A DNA stretch of 64,000 nucleotides from Paenibacillus anaericanus (GTDB lineage Bacteria > Bacillota > Bacilli > Paenibacillales > Paenibacillaceae). The notes below the pieces were generated by a model. That model searched no databases. It was given only the letters and a program-made list of their open reading frames with translations, and had not been told where the DNA came from. Shown here piece by piece: positions 61,509 through 64,000 of this stretch; position 1 is the first letter of the stretch, and each line of letters starts with the position of its first letter. The translations under genes and the position numbers were made by a program. The stretch covers positions 62,001-126,000 of the forward strand of contig NZ_RZNY01000004.1 in NCBI RefSeq assembly GCF_003994475.1, given 5' to 3'.

Positions 61509-63995
61509 TTACAAATCCCCAAAATCGAAATCATTGAGTTCATCGATTTTCTCCTTTTCTTCCTCACTAAGCGGCTGCTGAAGCAATTCCCCTGTCTCCA
61601 ACGCTCCGCTTCCCCACAGATCGCCCATCAGTTCTGCTATAGATGCCTTTTCCCTTGGCTCAAAAGTGCTGAATGCCCTGCGTAAAAACACCAAGGAACG
61701 TTGAAATTGATCATGCTCAAGTGAATGAATATACTCATCGAGCTGCTTCCACAGAAAGATACGGGATAGTAAAGCATATCGGTTTCTCAAAGCCAAGCCT
61801 TCAAACCAGCCTGCACCAAGATCAGCAGGAATACCAGGAGATAGCCGCCTAGATACCTCTTGTGCACATTGGTTCTCTGACACTTCATTTCGTTCGAGCA
61901 ATATGGCGAAAGCATAACCCGACATCCTAGCGTTCCGGTCATCACGCGAGGATAGTTCTTCTAGTTTCTGACGCCATAATTGATCGTCAACCACCTCAAA
62001 ATGCTCTTGAGCAATCGTATGCAATGCATTTATTGCACTTATATTGTTCTTAGCCGCTTCTTCACTGCATAATGCAGTGTCCACTAGCAACAGTGCTCCG
62101 CGTAGAAATAATTGCTGAAGAAGCGGGATCAATGTCCCCGTCTCAATGAGGCGTATCGAGCCGTATTGAATCAATACGGACAGCTCATAAGCTGAAGTGG
62201 CTATCTCGGAGAAATTACCCACATCGACAGCCAGTCGCTGCAGCGTCATTCTAGCCTCCTCCATGATGGAAGATAGGTCGCAATCGCAAGCGATACGGAT
62301 AATTTGTGATGCTTCCACTATACTGGTGCACTCAAGCAATTTTTCATGTAGTACAAAGGCAGCCGCTAACTCGACGGTCTCCCCTTTTAATGTGGATTCC
62401 ACCGTCTGAATTTCAGCCTCCGGAGTCCACTGGAGCACCCATTGTTCTGCCCACGTGGCGGAATCTTGTCGGCTTCTTTGTTTCCTGGCAAAACTGATAC
62501 CCATAAGCTCAAGCCGATGAAGTAATACAGAACGGTTCAAGTCAAGGAACGCCGCGTTATCTGACTTGACCCGATGATTCTCACGCAGATCAAGTGCGAG
62601 GTCAGTGGCAACCACTGATTTGTACTTCTCCAACTTGAGCCGTTTCAATTCACGCTTTAAGTCATCCTGGACCGGTGTCTGACTTACGCCATCTGGAAGA
62701 CTACCAATTACTGTACCTATATCGGTCCGGGCCAAAGCCTCAGCGACAGTGGACAGCTCGCCGTTACCGAGACTTATCATCACCGCATCCCGCAGGTCCT
62801 TCCACGTTGGAAACCTACCGTTATGCAGCGAGGCAAGCGCCTCAGCTAGCCTAACCCCCTCAATAACCGACGCGGTTGAACGATACGTTCCATGCTTACG
62901 CATATGAGTGACTACATGAGTGAGATATAGCGAAGACAGCTTGTTAAGTTCATTACGCTGCAGACATCTCCAGAACAGTTCATAATAGGCGGGCGCATGA
63001 TTTCCCGCCCCATAACCTGACTGTGTTGACAGCTTGTAATAGGAGTATGGCATGAGTGTAATTTTGGTAGCACTCCGCGGAAGGTTTGCCAACTGCGCGT
63101 CGCTCATGGAAGGCAAATCCGCCCGCAAAGCGGATACATGATGTGCTCCTGTCACAACAACGACTTTATCCGGATCATGTCCAGCATCCAGAACCTCATT
63201 GATTCTGCGACGCATATAGGCTTCACGAATTTCGTTATACGCAGCTTCCGCTGGTGCAAGTTCCCATTCATGTTGTTCCGTCATTTCCCTCATTTGTGCG
63301 GAATAATGATGTATCGCCTCACGATAAGTCTCCCCGCCCGTTTCATGTTCGAAATAACGTTCCCAATATGACTCATAATCCGACTCCCCCGCAAGAGCGG
63401 CGATTTGCTCATACAGGTCATGCTGCCTTCTCGCATAGCTACGGATGTCGCCACCTGCCGGGAGGACCTCTTCTTCTCCGTTGTTAGCATTGTGTACAGA
63501 GTCATTGTCTATGTCATTTTCGTCTTCATTACCTGGATCATTGTTTGAACTACCGTTTAATCCCTCTCTTCGCATTTCATACAAAGACAGCGAAATATCT
63601 GAAGGTAAATCGATAAACTCAGCATGGACACCGTTCTGTTCTGACCAAAGGAAAGCCTGATACTCAGGGGAATATACCGCATAGGGATACAAAAGTGTCC
63701 GTACCGGCAACTGATCCGTATAAGCCAAAAGGGCAACAGGAGGTACCACATTGCGGGCAACCAACTGTGAAATATATTCGCTGGCATCTCCCGGACCTTC
63801 CACAAGAACGGCGGTCGGCTTCTTCTCTGCTAGAAAAGCGCGTAAATGATAAGCGCCAGCAGGAGATAAGTGCCGGATCCCGAAAACATGGAATGGCTGC
63901 CGGTCGTTCATCCGTTCATCTCCGAACAAGCGTTGTACAGGCTCCGCCATGACGATCCTCGCTTCTTCATCACATTGTCCAAATATTCTTTCCAT
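61509..63995 (-). CDS. DUF5682-family protein, possibly incomplete at the window edge
   Basis: An 828-residue protein: N-terminal HVFGIRHLSPAGAYHLRAFL, then TAVLVEGPGDA and VVVVTGAHHVSAL, resembling the TraB/PrgY-ChaN-like fold, followed by a long helical C-terminal region. DUF5682 proteins occur in a cluster with a MoxR AAA ATPase, DUF5691, VWA protein and SWIM protein, proposed to be an NTP-dependent stress or conflict system. Several Met starts exist (63995, 63950, 63911); the start at 63911 has GGAGAT 8 nt upstream and gives the family-like N-terminus. The frame could also begin outside the window. Confidence 0.82.
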   Translation of the reverse strand: MERIFGQCDEEARIVMAEPVQRLFGDERMNDRQPFHVFGIRHLSPAGAYHLRAFLAEKKPTAVLVEGPGDASEYISQLVARNVVPPVALLAYTDQLPVRTLLYPYAVYSPEYQAFLWSEQNGVHAEFIDLPSDISLSLYEMRREGLNGSSNNDPGNEDENDIDNDSVHNANNGEEEVLPAGGDIRSYARRQHDLYEQIAALAGESDYESYWERYFEHETGGETYREAIHHYSAQMREMTEQHEWELAPAEAAYNEIREAYMRRRINEVLDAGHDPDKVVVVTGAHHVSALRADLPSMSDAQLANLPRSATKITLMPYSYYKLSTQSGYGAGNHAPAYYELFWRCLQRNELNKLSSLYLTHVVTHMRKHGTYRSTASVIEGVRLAEALASLHNGRFPTWKDLRDAVMISLGNGELSTVAEALARTDIGTVIGSLPDGVSQTPVQDDLKRELKRLKLEKYKSVVATDLALDLRENHRVKSDNAAFLDLNRSVLLHRLELMGISFARKQRSRQDSATWAEQWVLQWTPEAEIQTVESTLKGETVELAAAFVLHEKLLECTSIVEASQIIRIACDCDLSSIMEEARMTLQRLAVDVGNFSEIATSAYELSVLIQYGSIRLIETGTLIPLLQQLFLRGALLLVDTALCSEEAAKNNISAINALHTIAQEHFEVVDDQLWRQKLEELSSRDDRNARMSGYAFAILLERNEVSENQCAQEVSRRLSPGIPADLGAGWFEGLALRNRYALLSRIFLWKQLDEYIHSLEHDQFQRSLVFLRRAFSTFEPREKASIAELMGDLWGSGALETGELLQQPLSEEEKEKIDELNDFDFGDL

Positions 63996-64000
63996 ACAAG

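Noticed and set aside
1..64000. rRNA, tRNA, prophage structural genes or a replication origin
   Set aside because: None was seen on either strand by eye; no cloverleaf, phage head/tail genes or DnaA-box cluster was recognised, although a tool-based scan was not possible.

Overview
The window reads as chromosome of a low-GC Gram-positive of the Bacillales, most likely Paenibacillus or a close relative. Shine-Dalgarno sequences are strong (AGGAGG types) and TTG and GTG starts are frequent. Other pointers are a YesM/YesN pair with an Lpl-type sugar ABC transporter, thioredoxin-type ArsC, fused GshAB, a YfiB/YfiC-like ABC pair and a DacF-like carboxypeptidase. Genus is inferred; no rRNA marker is present.

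Layout. (1) 0.1-8.6 kb is an arsenic island. A divergent ArsR-controlled promoter drives arsD-arsA-phosphatase leftward and arsR-acr3-arsC rightward, followed by a MATE exporter and glutathione-making gshAB. (2) About 9.0-20.5 kb is a Tn7-like transposon next to a 274-bp internally deleted IS3-family remnant. It encodes TnsA, TnsB, TnsC, a tyrosine-recombinase-like protein whose catalytic residues are largely lost, and TniQ. Its cargo is a PHP-plus-ABC-ATPase protein (TrlF-like), a decayed ku gene and two small XRE regulators. Matching 22-bp TnsB-site-like repeats lie at both sides. (3) 21.0-25.2 kb has a STAS-like protein, a KAS III-like protein lacking two catalytic-triad positions, a 25-residue peptide gene with a good promoter and RBS, and the wreck of a thiazole/oxazole-modified (TOMM) bacteriocin cluster. 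(4) 25.3-34.1 kb is an array of small same-strand genes separated by attC-like folded repeats. It looks like an integron-type gene-cassette array without an integrase (CALIN-like). (5) 34.3-42.4 kb is a beta-glucan-type sugar locus: response regulator, sensor kinase, binding lipoprotein, two permeases and a GH16 enzyme. (6) 42.6-60.2 kb is ordinary accessory and core content: a two-component pair, FusB-type EF-G-binding protein with an attenuator-like leader, ABC exporters, nitroreductase, SDR, DacF and an NhaC antiporter. (7) 60.3-64.0 kb is the end of a VWA/DUF5682 cluster that continues out of the window.

Most interesting: the Tn7-like element carrying a dead recombinase in the position of a target selector together with the tail of a second TniQ; the integron-like cassette array in a Firmicute; and the peptide/KAS III-like/STAS-like trio beside the dead TOMM locus. 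All calls come from reading the sequence and from family knowledge; no database search was run.
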